A DNA stretch of 19,739 bases from an uncultured Eubacteriales bacterium. GTDB lineage: Bacteria; Bacillota; Clostridia; Oscillospirales; Oscillospiraceae. Numbering within the stretch: the stretch's first letter is position 1; every line of letters starts with the position of its first letter. Below, piece after piece: positions 6,697 to 15,140 of the stretch. The stretch lies in the NCBI GenBank assembly GCA_900548795.1, contig URLT01000029.1:1-19739 (forward strand), in the 5' to 3' direction. The translations under genes were made by a program, and so were the position numbers. The notes beneath the pieces are model-generated. The model was not told the origin of the DNA, made no database searches, and worked only from the letters and a program-made list of their open reading frames with translations.

Positions 6697-8021
6697 AAAT
6701 TCAGCTTTCGGATCATTTTTCCTATTCCAGACTGCTGCGCTTCACACTGCCGTCGATCGTGATGATGATCTTCACGTCGATCTACGGCGTCGTGGACGGC
6801 TTCTTCGTGTCGAACTACGCCGGGAAAACGCCGTTTGCCGCCGTCAACCTCATTATGCCGCTGCTGATGATCCTCGGCTGCATCGGCTTCATGTTCGGAA
6901 CGGGCGGCGCGGCGCTCGTCGCCATGAAAATGGGCGAGGGCGAGAACGGGGCGGCCAATCGGATCTTTTCGATGAACGTCTGGGTCTCGGCCGGAATGGC
7001 CGTGGTGATCGCGGCCTTTGGCATCCTTTTTCTGCGCCCGCTGGCGCGCCTGATGGGCGCGGAGGGTCGGATGCTGGACGACTGCGTGGTCTATGGCCGG
7101 ATCGTCCTCGCGGCGCTGCCGTTTTATGTGCTGCAATATGAATTCCAGTGCCTCTTCGCGACGGCCGAAAAGCCCAAGCTCGGGCTTTTCGTTACGGTCG
7201 CGGCGGGCGTGACGAATATGGTGCTCGACGCGGTTTTTGTGGCGGTATTTTCGTGGGGGCTGGTCGGCACGGCGGCTGCGACGGCGTTCAGCCAGCTGGT
7301 CGGCGGTGTGCTCCCGCTGATCTATTTCGGCCGGAAGAATTCGAGCCGACTGCGCCTCGGACGGCTGCATTTTGACGGCCGGGCGCTGCGCAAAACGCTC
7401 ACGAACGGCTCGTCGGAGTTCATGAGCAACGTCTCCATGTCGCTCGTAAGTATGCTCTATAACCTCCAGCTCATGGCGTATGCCGGAGAGAACGGCATCG
7501 CGGCCTATGGCGTTTTGATGTACGTCAACATGATCTTTCTGGCGATCTTCATCGGCTATTCCGTCGGCGTCGCGCCCGTGGTCGGCTTCCATTTCGGCGC
7601 AAAAAACCACGGGGAGCTGCACGGCCTGCTGCGCAAGAGCCTTCTGCTGATCGCCGCGACGGCAGTGCTGATGTTCGCCGCCGGACAGGCGCTCGGCGAG
7701 CCGCTCTCGCGGATCTTCGTCGGCTATGACGCCGGACTGCTCGCGATCACGGAGCACGCCTTCGCGCTGTTTTCGTTCTCCTTTCTGTTCTGCGGCTTTT
7801 CGATCTTCGGCTCGTCCTTTTTCACGGCGCTCAACGATGGCCTGACCTCGGCGCTGGTCTCCTTTCTGCGGACGATGGTGTTTCAGGTCGCGGCTGTCCT
7901 GCTGCTGCCGCTGCTCTGGGGGATCGACGGCGTCTGGCTGTCGATCGTCGTTGCCGAGGCGCTCTCCGTCGCCGCAACGGCCGTCTTCCTGCTCGTCAAG
8001 CGTAAAAGATACGGATACTGA
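6693..8021 (+). CDS. MATE-family multidrug/toxin efflux transporter
   Basis: This 442-residue polytopic membrane protein has about 12 hydrophobic segments, the usual MATE length and topology. The N-terminal 'FTLPSIVMMIFTSIYGVVDGFFVSNYAG' type segment, the repeated fold in the second half and the GIDGVWLSIVVAEALS segment near the end are typical of the clostridial MepA/DinF-like branch. MATE pumps export drugs or toxic metabolites in exchange for Na+ or H+ at the cytoplasmic membrane; the substrate cannot be predicted. Its start overlaps the marR stop by 4 nt, with a weak AAAAAGGGG Shine-Dalgarno inside marR, so expression is probably coupled to the regulator. It ends before the shared terminator at 8048-8084. 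Confidence 0.9.
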   Translation: MKIQLSDHFSYSRLLRFTLPSIVMMIFTSIYGVVDGFFVSNYAGKTPFAAVNLIMPLLMILGCIGFMFGTGGAALVAMKMGEGENGAANRIFSMNVWVSAGMAVVIAAFGILFLRPLARLMGAEGRMLDDCVVYGRIVLAALPFYVLQYEFQCLFATAEKPKLGLFVTVAAGVTNMVLDAVFVAVFSWGLVGTAAATAFSQLVGGVLPLIYFGRKNSSRLRLGRLHFDGRALRKTLTNGSSEFMSNVSMSLVSMLYNLQLMAYAGENGIAAYGVLMYVNMIFLAIFIGYSVGVAPVVGFHFGAKNHGELHGLLRKSLLLIAATAVLMFAAGQALGEPLSRIFVGYDAGLLAITEHAFALFSFSFLFCGFSIFGSSFFTALNDGLTSALVSFLRTMVFQVAAVLLLPLLWGIDGVWLSIVVAEALSVAATAVFLLVKRKRYGY

Positions 8022-8047
8022 ACGGAATAATCATAAAAATACAACAG

Positions 8048-8084
8048 CACGCCCCCGGTAGGCGAAAAGCTTACCGGGGGCGTG
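8048..8084. terminator. Bidirectional terminator between MATE and the DHHW gene
   Basis: A perfect 13-bp stem (CACGCCCCCGGTA at 8048-8060 with 8072-8084) and an 11-nt loop lie between the two convergent genes. Short T-runs flank it on both strands (TTT after it on plus, TTTTTA farther out on minus). It can serve both transcripts. Confidence 0.8.
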
Positions 8085-8089
8085 TTTGA

Positions 8090-9505
8090 TCAGCCGTTGG
8101 ATTTGCAAAGCTCCTCAAGGTAGGGGAGCAGCTCGTCGGCGGCGGTGTTATAGATGTTGTTCAGGACGATCACATCCCCGATGTTCTTCTCGCGCACCAA
8201 TGCCTCCAGCGAGGGATCGGCAATGCCCGCCCACTCGCAGTAGCTCTTGTAATAGCGGAAGTCGACAAGATAAATGTGCTCATAATGGTCAACGAGGAAG
8301 GGCAAAAACGCGTTGCCGTAGGAATCCTTGACCAGCAGCACCGCCGAGCCGTCGTGGATCTGCGGATTGTGCGCGTAGCTATAGGGCTGATCGCCGGCCG
8401 TGAAGGTGGAATACAGCGCGGATTTGTCGTAGCCCGAGACGTCAAAAACGATGTTCCAGTCGTACTTGGTGTAGGTGCCGTCGTGGTTGGACATATAGGT
8501 CTGCATCAGGTTCGTGCCGTTCGGGATATAGGCCGTGATCGTGTCGGGGTTCGAGGCCAGCTCCTCGGACTGGTTGCTGCCGGAATAGAAGGTGCCGAGG
8601 TAGTCCGGGAAGGTATAGGTCTTGAAGCTCGAGAGCGAATGCGGCTCGATGCCCTTGGCCTTGCAGAACTCGGTGTAGGCATAGTAGGCGCCGAGCGCCG
8701 TCCAGTGGTGGTCGGTGTGGAAATAGATGTACTCGGCGTTGTGCTCGCGCAGCGTCCGGAAGACGGAGACCTTTTTCACGTTCTCGTCCATGTTGGCATA
8801 CATCCAGTCGATGGCCTCCTCCTCGTCGCTGCTGTCGGTCTGCTCAATGACGGATTTATCCAGCATGACGCCCGCCGAGATCGGCGCGATCAGGGAATAG
8901 ACGTCGGCCGTGCCCTTGAGAGAGTCTGCCAGCGAATTGAGCGCGAGGCAATAGCGCGCGGAATTTTTCTGGCCGAAATAATACAGCCCGAAGCCCTGCC
9001 GGTCGGCAATATAAATGCTGCCGGCCTGCTCGAGCGGCGCCTTGATCGTGCCGTCGGGGTGGGTCTCCTGCGTGGGCTCCGTGGGCTGGTCGGTCGGCTC
9101 GGTCTGCTTGACCAGCTCCTCGAGGCTCTGCGTGCCCGTGGGGATCGCCTCGGCGACCTGATCCTGCTTGCCCGAGAGCTGCTCGCCGCGGATGCCGTAG
9201 CTCGCCTTGAGGCGCTGCTCCGCGCCGATCATCGCTTCGCGCAGCGGATAGGTGTCGGCGTACCACTTGTCCACGCCGGAGAAGAAGCTGCCGTCCCAGA
9301 AGGAGCTCCACGTCAGCTTCGGAAATTTGGTCAGCTCGCGCTTTTCCAGCGTCGAGGTGTCCGGCCGGGCAAACCAGAGCAGCCCGATCAGCGACAGCAG
9401 CAGCAGGACGCCGAAGAAGACGGCGACCTTGATGCCGCTCACGCGGTTATTCCAACGGCGGCGCTTCTGCTGCTGCCGTCTTTTTGCTTGATCCTGTTCT
9501 TGCAT
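8090..9505 (-). CDS. DHHW-family, AlgX/AlgJ-like membrane-anchored protein (partner of MBOAT acyltransferase)
   Basis: This 471-residue protein has a basic N-terminus (many K/R/Q), one membrane segment at about residues 24-46 and an extracytoplasmic body. A low-complexity Thr/Pro/Glu linker lies near residues 133-152. The family signature TDHHW is at residues 264-268, and a later KDSYGNAF motif supplies the serine expected in an SGNH-hydrolase-like triad, as in AlgX and AlgJ, which help O-acetylate alginate. It probably works with the MBOAT gene directly upstream in transferring acyl groups to an exported or wall glycan; the substrate is unknown. The ATG at 9505 has a GGGAGGTG Shine-Dalgarno just after the MBOAT stop; the upstream in-frame ATG at 9565 would overlap the MBOAT gene and lacks one. 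Confidence 0.82.
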   Translation of the reverse strand: MQEQDQAKRRQQQKRRRWNNRVSGIKVAVFFGVLLLLSLIGLLWFARPDTSTLEKRELTKFPKLTWSSFWDGSFFSGVDKWYADTYPLREAMIGAEQRLKASYGIRGEQLSGKQDQVAEAIPTGTQSLEELVKQTEPTDQPTEPTQETHPDGTIKAPLEQAGSIYIADRQGFGLYYFGQKNSARYCLALNSLADSLKGTADVYSLIAPISAGVMLDKSVIEQTDSSDEEEAIDWMYANMDENVKKVSVFRTLREHNAEYIYFHTDHHWTALGAYYAYTEFCKAKGIEPHSLSSFKTYTFPDYLGTFYSGSNQSEELASNPDTITAYIPNGTNLMQTYMSNHDGTYTKYDWNIVFDVSGYDKSALYSTFTAGDQPYSYAHNPQIHDGSAVLLVKDSYGNAFLPFLVDHYEHIYLVDFRYYKSYCEWAGIADPSLEALVREKNIGDVIVLNNIYNTAADELLPYLEELCKSNG

Positions 9506-9521
9506 GAAAGGCACCTCCCGA

Positions 9522-10955
9522 TCAGAACTGGAAGTAGAGGAACGGATTGTAGCTGTCGCCCGCAAGCGCCATGGCCGAGAGCACCAGCAGCAGCACCGGG
9601 CAGGCGACGTTCCACGCGGCGTCGATCCAGCGGAACACGGCGTTGCGCTGACCGAGATTCCCGAGCATATTGCGCAGGAGCTTGCCCAGCGGCGTCACGG
9701 CGACGCAGCACAGCAGCAGGAACCAGAGATTATTCTTGAACAGCAGCCCGGTAGCGAGATTGGAAAAGCCGTTTCCGTTTCCGCCGAACAGCCCCTTGAT
9801 CGCCGTGCCGAGCACCGGCATCGACTCAAATTTGAACAGGATCCAGCCGAAGAACACGACCAGTAGAACGCCAACACGCCGCAGCGCGGCGGGCGTGCGC
9901 TCGAGCGCGCTGTGCAGGGGGTATTTCTCAAGAATGAGGAAGACGAACCAATAAAGTCCCCAGAGGATGTAGTTCCAGCTCGCGCCGTGCCACATGCCCG
10001 TCAGCGCCCAGACGACAAACATATTGAAAACCTGCCGCCCCGTGCCCTTGCGGTTGCCGCCGAGGGGGATGTAAACATAATCGCGGAAGAAGCTGCTCAG
10101 CGAAATATGCCAGCGCCGCCAGAAATCCGTCACCGAGTCGGCAACGTAGGGATAGTTGAAGTTTTCTTTATAGTGGAAGCCACACATCAGACCCATGCCG
10201 ATTGCCATGTCGGAATAGGCCGAAAAATCCAGATAGATCTGCAGCATATAGGCAAGGCAGCCCAGCCAGATCCCGGCGGCAGGGATCGCCGCGAGCGCGG
10301 CCTTGTCCGCCAGCAGGAGCTGGTCTGCGACCGCCGCGCAGCCGTTGGCAAGGATCGCCTTTTTCGCAAGGCCGACGGCAAAGCGCGTGATGCCGACGCT
10401 CAGGTCGGCGTTGCGGACGCGGCGGTGCAGGATGTCCTCGTTGACGTCGCGGTAGCGCACGATGGGGCCTGCAATGCACTGGTGGAACAGGCTGGCATAG
10501 AGCAGCAGCAGCCAGTATTTTTTCTGCGGCTCCACCTCGCCGCGGTAAACGTCGACCACATACGACAGAAGCTGGAAGGAATAAAACGAGATGCCGATCG
10601 GCAGCGTGATCTCCGGGATGACCTTCGGCCAGCCGGTCAGCGCCTTGAGGTTTCCGAGCAGGAAGCCGGTATACTTGAAGACCCCGAGGATGACCAGCAC
10701 CAGCGCAACGCCGAGCACCATCCAGAGCTTTTTCTGCCCCTTGCCGTCGCTTGCGCCGATGCGCAGCGCGGTGAACCAGCAGATGGCGACCATGCCCAGC
10801 AGCAGGAACAGATAGCGCGGCCCCGCCCATGCGTAGAACACGAGCGAATAGACGAGCATGACGATGTTCTTGCGGCGAATATCCGGCATGAGTGCCTGCG
10901 TAATATAGTTCGCCGAAAAAAACAGAAATACAAAGAGGAGGCTGGAAAAAACCAC
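9522..10955 (-). CDS. MBOAT-family membrane-bound O-acyltransferase (AlgI/DltB-like)
   Basis: This 477-residue polytopic protein carries the AlgI/DltB signature: residues 277-300 contain FWRRWHISLSSFFRDYVYIP with the conserved His283, and residues 319-327 contain TGMWHGASW with the probable catalytic His323. MBOAT proteins move acyl groups across or at the membrane onto sugars or teichoic acids. The start is GTG at 10955, supported by AAAGGAGA ending 7 nt before it. It is the first gene of a unit with the DHHW protein, whose start lies 16 nt after this stop. No alginate, cellulose or dlt genes are nearby, so the acceptor polymer is unknown. Confidence 0.9.
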   Translation of the reverse strand: MVFSSLLFVFLFFSANYITQALMPDIRRKNIVMLVYSLVFYAWAGPRYLFLLLGMVAICWFTALRIGASDGKGQKKLWMVLGVALVLVILGVFKYTGFLLGNLKALTGWPKVIPEITLPIGISFYSFQLLSYVVDVYRGEVEPQKKYWLLLLYASLFHQCIAGPIVRYRDVNEDILHRRVRNADLSVGITRFAVGLAKKAILANGCAAVADQLLLADKAALAAIPAAGIWLGCLAYMLQIYLDFSAYSDMAIGMGLMCGFHYKENFNYPYVADSVTDFWRRWHISLSSFFRDYVYIPLGGNRKGTGRQVFNMFVVWALTGMWHGASWNYILWGLYWFVFLILEKYPLHSALERTPAALRRVGVLLVVFFGWILFKFESMPVLGTAIKGLFGGNGNGFSNLATGLLFKNNLWFLLLCCVAVTPLGKLLRNMLGNLGQRNAVFRWIDAAWNVACPVLLLVLSAMALAGDSYNPFLYFQF

Positions 10956-11006
10956 GGATCGTTCTCCTTTCTATCTCCGAAGGGAGGGGATTGCATAGTT
11001 GCAGAT

Positions 11007-11035
11007 ATTATAGCATCTTTTTCTCCGTTTCGCAA
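11007..11035 (-). promoter_or_regulatory. Promoter for the MBOAT-DHHW unit
   Basis: On the minus strand -35 TTGCGA (11035-11030), a 17-nt spacer and an extended -10 TGCTATAAT (TATAAT at 11012-11007) precede the GTG start by about 50 nt. Confidence 0.65.
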
Positions 11036-11108
11036 CCGTTCGCGTTCCCGATTCGTCCCCGGCGGCAAATTTTTCCGTCCGCGACCGGCGTGCAGGCCGG
11101 CCTGCGTC

Positions 11109-11140
11109 AAAAAAAGGGGGCGCCGCTGCGCGGCGTCCCC
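11109..11140 (-). terminator. Intrinsic terminator of the rlmI-mnmG run
   Basis: On the minus strand GGGG-A-CGCCGC, a GCA loop and GCGGCG-C-CCCC form a GC-rich stem with one A-C mismatch, followed directly by seven T residues. It lies 64 nt after the mnmG stop. A separate perfect palindrome GCAGGCCGGCCTGC (11092-11105) follows it. Confidence 0.88.
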
Positions 11141-11160
11141 GGCGGTTGCTTGATGCGCGG

Positions 11161-11179
11161 GATTCTGATTATCATTATG
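11161..11179. promoter_or_regulatory. Fur-box-like sequence in the 3' region of mnmG
   Basis: On the minus strand CATAATGATAATCAGAATC matches the classical 19-bp Fur consensus GATAATGATAATCATTATC at 16 positions. It lies between the mnmG stop and the terminator, with no recognisable promoter or downstream gene attached, so it may be a chance AT-rich match. Confidence 0.2.
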
Positions 11180-11203
11180 AAACCATTTGATCGGGGAGGC
11201 GGA

Positions 11204-13069
11204 TTATTTGCGGCTCTCCAGCCAGATCAGCAGTACGGCGATGTCCGCCGGGGAGACGCCGGAGATGCGGCTTGCCTGACCGATGCTGTGCGGACGGATC
11301 GCGCTGAGCTTCTGCCGCGCCTCAAGGCGCAGACCCTGAATGCCGTCGTAATCGGCGTCCGGCGGGAGCAGCCGCGATTCCTCGCGGGCAAATTCCTCGA
11401 TCTGCTTTTCCTGCCGGGCAAGATACCCGGCGTATTTGATCCGGATCTCGACCTGATCCGTCACGGCCTTCAGAAGCGCCGGACGGTCGCGGTCGAAGGG
11501 CGCAAGGTCGGCATAGGTCAGCTCCGGACGGCGCAGCAGATCGGCCAGACGCGCCGCGCTGACCACCGGCGACGAGCCGCGTTCGCGCAAAAACGCATTG
11601 AGCGCGTCGCTCGCGGCCACGCCGCTGTGCTCCAGTCGGTTCATCTCGGCGCGGACGAGGCGGTATTTTTCCTCCACGGCGGCCAGCTGCGCGTCGGAGA
11701 GCAGGCCGATGCGGTGGCCGATCGGCGCAAGGCGCTCGTCGGCGTTGTCCTGCCGGTGCAGCAGGCGGTACTCGCTGCGCGAGGTCATGATGCGGTACGG
11801 CTCCTCCGTGCCCTTTGTGACGAGGTCGTCGATCAGCGTGCCGATATAGCCGTCGGAGCGCTTGAGGATCAGCGGCTCGCGGCCGAGAAGCTTCAGCGCC
11901 GCGTTCGCGCCGGCCACAAAGCCCTGCACGGCCGCCTCCTCATAGCCCGAGCCGTTGAACTGTCCCGCGCCGTAAAGGCCGGGAATTTTTTTCGTCTCGA
12001 GCGTAGGAAAAAGCTCGGTCGGATCAACGCAGTCATATTCGATCGCGTAAGCCGGGCGCAGCATCTCGGCGTGCTCCAGTCCCGCGACCGTGTGCAGCAT
12101 GGCAAGCTGCACATCCTCGGGCAGGCTGGACGAAAAGCCCTGCAAATACATCTCGTCGGTGTGCAGCCCGCACGGCTCGAGAAAAAGCTGATGGCGCTTT
12201 TTTTCGGCAAAGCGCACGACCTTCGTCTCGATGCTCGGGCAGTAGCGCGGGCCGACGCCCGTGATCGAGCCGTCGTAGATCGGGCTGCGGTCGAGGTTGG
12301 CGCGGATGATGGCATGGGTCTTTTCGTTCGTATAGGTCAGCCAGCAGACGGCCTGATTTTTCGGCGGCGTCCCGGTCGAGAGGGAGAACGGCTCGGGATC
12401 GTCGTCGCCGGGCTGCAGCTCCATGCGGCTGAAATCGACGCTGCGCGCGTTGATGCGCGGGGGCGTGCCGGTCTTGAAGTGGCGCAGGCGCAGACCGAGC
12501 GCGGCGAGGCTCTTGGTCAGCTCCGGCGCGGGACGCATCCCGTCCGGCCCGGAGGCGATCGAGCAATCGCCGATGATGACGCGGCTGTCAAGATACGTCC
12601 CGGCGGCCACGACGCAGGCCTTGACGCGGTACTCCGCGCCGAGCTGCGTGACCACGCCGCTGAGCGCGCCGTTCTCGGTCAGCAGCTCCGTGACGGTGGC
12701 TTGCTTCAGCTCGAGGCGCGGCTCGCGCTCGAGCAGCTGCTTCATATGCTCCTGATAGCGGCGGCGGTCGGCCTGCGCGCGCAGGGAGTGCACGGCCGGG
12801 CCCTTGCCCCGGTTGAGCATTCGGTACTGGATGCAGCAGGCGTCGGCGGCCTTGCCCATCTCACCGCCAAGGGCGTCCAGCTCGCGGACAAGGTGCCCCT
12901 TGCCCGTTCCGCCGATGGCGGGGTTGCAGGGCATGTTGCCCACGGCGTCGAGATTGATCGTGAACAAAACGGTGCGCAGACCCAGTCGGGCGGCGACCAG
13001 CGCGGCCTCAATGCCCGCGTGCCCCGCGCCGATGACGGCGACGTCGTATGTTCCGGCAAAATATCGCAT
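11204..13069 (-). CDS. mnmG: tRNA uridine-5-carboxymethylaminomethyl modification enzyme MnmG (GidA)
   Basis: This 621-residue flavoprotein has the family's usual length. It carries the N-terminal FAD-binding motif [12 protein letters not shown] (residues 12-23), the [13 protein letters not shown] motif with conserved Cys48, RYCPSIE with the second conserved Cys, [17 protein letters not shown] in the second FAD part, and a C-terminal helical tRNA/MnmE-binding region ending [15 protein letters not shown]. With MnmE it installs the (carboxymethyl)aminomethyl group at C5 of wobble uridine 34 of certain tRNAs. The ATG at 13069 matches the family start ([16 protein letters not shown]) and has AAAGGAAG 7 nt upstream, overlapping the rsmG stop. 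An ATG 14 codons upstream would overlap rsmG. It is the last gene of the run. Confidence 0.96.
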   Translation of the reverse strand: MRYFAGTYDVAVIGAGHAGIEAALVAARLGLRTVLFTINLDAVGNMPCNPAIGGTGKGHLVRELDALGGEMGKAADACCIQYRMLNRGKGPAVHSLRAQADRRRYQEHMKQLLEREPRLELKQATVTELLTENGALSGVVTQLGAEYRVKACVVAAGTYLDSRVIIGDCSIASGPDGMRPAPELTKSLAALGLRLRHFKTGTPPRINARSVDFSRMELQPGDDDPEPFSLSTGTPPKNQAVCWLTYTNEKTHAIIRANLDRSPIYDGSITGVGPRYCPSIETKVVRFAEKKRHQLFLEPCGLHTDEMYLQGFSSSLPEDVQLAMLHTVAGLEHAEMLRPAYAIEYDCVDPTELFPTLETKKIPGLYGAGQFNGSGYEEAAVQGFVAGANAALKLLGREPLILKRSDGYIGTLIDDLVTKGTEEPYRIMTSRSEYRLLHRQDNADERLAPIGHRIGLLSDAQLAAVEEKYRLVRAEMNRLEHSGVAASDALNAFLRERGSSPVVSAARLADLLRRPELTYADLAPFDRDRPALLKAVTDQVEIRIKYAGYLARQEKQIEEFAREESRLLPPDADYDGIQGLRLEARQKLSAIRPHSIGQASRISGVSPADIAVLLIWLESRK

Positions 13070-13082
13070 GAGAGGACTTCCT

Positions 13083-13769
13083 TTACAGTGGTTTCTGTTT
13101 GATCTTGGCAAAGCGGCGCGGATAGGCGGCGGGCGTCGGGCGCAGCTTGTCGATGATAACGACGCGGCGCGTCAGGTCGCCCAGCTCATAGGACGCGACC
13201 GTGCGCACGCGGCCGCCGAGAACGGCGACGGCGCGGCGCGCCTCGTCCAGCTCCTCCTCGGCGGCGCTGGCCTTCATGGCAAGAAAGCTGCCGCCCACGC
13301 GCACGAGCGGCAGGCACAGCTCGCACAGCACGTTCAGCCGCGCGACGGCGCGCGAGACCGCGACGTCATAGCGCTCCCGCCGGTCAAATTCCTCCGCGCG
13401 GCAGCAGACGACCTCGCTGGCAAGGCCGAGCGCGCGCACGGTCTCCCCGAGCCACGTCATGCGCTTTTGGAGGCTGTCGAGCAGCGTCAGCTTCATGGAC
13501 GGCACGGCGATTTGCAGCGGCACGCCCGGAAAGCCCGCCCCGCAGCCGACGTCGACGGCGGTCTTGCCCGCGAAATCGTAGAAGCCCGTCAGGGCAAGGC
13601 AGTCTGCAAAATGCAGCCGCGTGACCTCGCGCGGGTCGGTGATGGCCGTCAGATTCATGACCCGGTTTTTCTCGAGCAGGGCCTCGCCATAGCGGCAGAG
13701 CGCGTCGAGCTGCGCATCGTTAAGGCGCACGCCGAGCCGGGTGCATTCGTTTTTCAGGGTTTGCAGCAT
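13083..13769 (-). CDS. rsmG: 16S rRNA (guanine527-N7)-methyltransferase RsmG (GidB)
   Basis: This 228-residue protein has the typical RsmG length. The SAM-binding motif [14 protein letters not shown] is at residues 72-85, preceded by the family motif [20 protein letters not shown] (39-58). [14 protein letters not shown] helix and a [18 protein letters not shown] segment follow. RsmG methylates N7 of G527 in the 530 loop of 16S rRNA; loss in other bacteria gives low-level streptomycin resistance. It starts 6 nt after the mnmE stop, with only a weak Shine-Dalgarno, and its stop lies 13 nt before the mnmG start. In most Firmicutes it follows mnmG; here it sits between mnmE and mnmG. Confidence 0.96.
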   Translation of the reverse strand: MLQTLKNECTRLGVRLNDAQLDALCRYGEALLEKNRVMNLTAITDPREVTRLHFADCLALTGFYDFAGKTAVDVGCGAGFPGVPLQIAVPSMKLTLLDSLQKRMTWLGETVRALGLASEVVCCRAEEFDRRERYDVAVSRAVARLNVLCELCLPLVRVGGSFLAMKASAAEEELDEARRAVAVLGGRVRTVASYELGDLTRRVVIIDKLRPTPAAYPRRFAKIKQKPL

Positions 13770-13775
13770 AAGCTC

Positions 13776-15140
13776 TCACTTTCCGACGCAGAAGCGTTCA
13801 AAAATGCGGTTGGTAATGTCCTCGCGGACGGTTCTGCCCAGCACCTCGCCAAGCGCCTGCATGGCCTCCTCGGCGTCCGTGAGCACGGCGTCCGGCGTCA
13901 TGCCGCCGCGCAGGGCGCACTGCGCCCGGTCGAGCGCCTCCTCGGCGCGGGTCAGCGCGCCGAATTGGCGGGCATTGGTCAAAATCGAGCCGTCGCAGCT
14001 CCGTCCCTGCCCGAACCAGCGCTCCACCTGCTCGCGCAGGGCGTCCAGCCCCTCGCCGGTCGCCGCGCTGACGGGCAGCACCGTCTCAAACGGCAGCTCC
14101 TCAGCTCGCACGACCGGGGGCAGATCGGTCTTGTTCAAAAGCGCCAGACGGCGTGGGGCAGAGCATGCGGCACGCATGGCGCGGCGATCCTCGTCGTTGA
14201 GTGGCTCTGAGGCGTCGCAGACGAAGATCGCCAACTCAGCCTCCTGCGCAGCCTGCTCGCTGCGCGCGACGCCCATGGCCTCGATCGCGTCGTCGGACGC
14301 GCGGATGCCGGCCGTGTCGGTCAGACGCAGCAGGACGCCCCCCAGCCGCACCGGCTCGACCACCGTGTCGCGCGTGGTTCCGGCGACGTCGGTGACGATC
14401 ACGCGGTCATAGCCCGCCAGCGCATTCAAAAGCGACGATTTTCCGGCGTTCGGGCGCCCCAGCAGCACCGCGCACACGCCGTTTTTGAGATGGCGGCCGC
14501 GCTCATAGGTCGCGCTGACGGTGTGCAGCCGCCTCTGCGCGTCGGCCAGCGCCGCGCCGATGGCCTCGACACCAAGCTCCTCGATCTCCTCGTCCGGATA
14601 GTCCAAAATGGCGTGAAACTGGCTGCACAGATCCTGCAGCGCATGATAGACCGGCTCAAGCCGGCGCAGCAGCGCCCCGCCGAGCTGACCGGCGGCGTTC
14701 GCGGCGGCGTCCGCCGTTTCGGCGTCGATCAGATCGATCACGGCCTCGGCCTGTGTCAGGTCGAGACGCCCGTTCAGAAACGCGCGGCGCGTAAATTCGC
14801 CGGGCTCGGCCTGTCTCGCGCCGTTGGCAAACAACGCCTCCAGACCCGCTGCCAGCATGGCCGGCGACCCGTGGCATTGCAGCTCCACGGTATCCTCGCC
14901 GGTGTAGCTGTGCGGCGCGCGGCAATAGACGGCCAGCGCCTCGTCAATCACGCGCCCCTGCCGGTCGTGCAGCAGCCCGAGCACCAGCCTGCGCTCCGGC
15001 GCGTCGTGCAGCGGCGCGCCGCTTTTCGGCGCAAAGATCCTCCCTGCGACCTCGGCGCAGCCCGCGCCGGAGAGGCGCAGGATGCCGATGGCGCTGGGCA
15101 CGGCGCCCGTAGCGACGGCTGCAATGACATCCGATCTCAT
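13776..15140 (-). CDS. mnmE: tRNA modification GTPase MnmE (TrmE)
   Basis: This 454-residue protein is of normal length and architecture. Residues 1-120 form the N-terminal tetrahydrofolate-binding domain (IAAVATGAVPSAIGILRLSG, then AEPGEFTRRAFLNGRLDLTQAEAV). A helical domain is interrupted by the G domain: P-loop GRPNAGKS (228-235), TTRDT (255-259), DTAG (275-278) and NKTD (336-339). The C-terminus is FCVGK, the family's catalytic-cysteine motif (usually FCIGK) with Cys451. It acts with MnmG on the tRNA wobble uridine. The ATG overlaps the stop of the upstream peptidase gene (ATGA), so translation is probably coupled. The Shine-Dalgarno is weak, which fits coupling. Confidence 0.96.
   Translation of the reverse strand: MRSDVIAAVATGAVPSAIGILRLSGAGCAEVAGRIFAPKSGAPLHDAPERRLVLGLLHDRQGRVIDEALAVYCRAPHSYTGEDTVELQCHGSPAMLAAGLEALFANGARQAEPGEFTRRAFLNGRLDLTQAEAVIDLIDAETADAAANAAGQLGGALLRRLEPVYHALQDLCSQFHAILDYPDEEIEELGVEAIGAALADAQRRLHTVSATYERGRHLKNGVCAVLLGRPNAGKSSLLNALAGYDRVIVTDVAGTTRDTVVEPVRLGGVLLRLTDTAGIRASDDAIEAMGVARSEQAAQEAELAIFVCDASEPLNDEDRRAMRAACSAPRRLALLNKTDLPPVVRAEELPFETVLPVSAATGEGLDALREQVERWFGQGRSCDGSILTNARQFGALTRAEEALDRAQCALRGGMTPDAVLTDAEEAMQALGEVLGRTVREDITNRIFERFCVGK

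Noticed and set aside
8276..9739. 487-codon plus-strand frame opposite the DHHW gene
   Set aside because: It spans the junction of two real minus-strand genes, and its Val/Gly/Arg-rich composition is typical of an antisense shadow.
11092..11105. Perfect 14-bp palindrome GCAGGCCGGCCTGC
   Set aside because: It lies just beyond a strong terminator and is likely part of the terminator region or a chance GC palindrome; nothing supports a protein-binding site.
10991..13102. 703-codon plus-strand frame opposite mnmG
   Set aside because: The minus strand encodes a full, well-conserved MnmG; the antisense frame is low-complexity and starts across the MBOAT promoter and the mnmG terminator.
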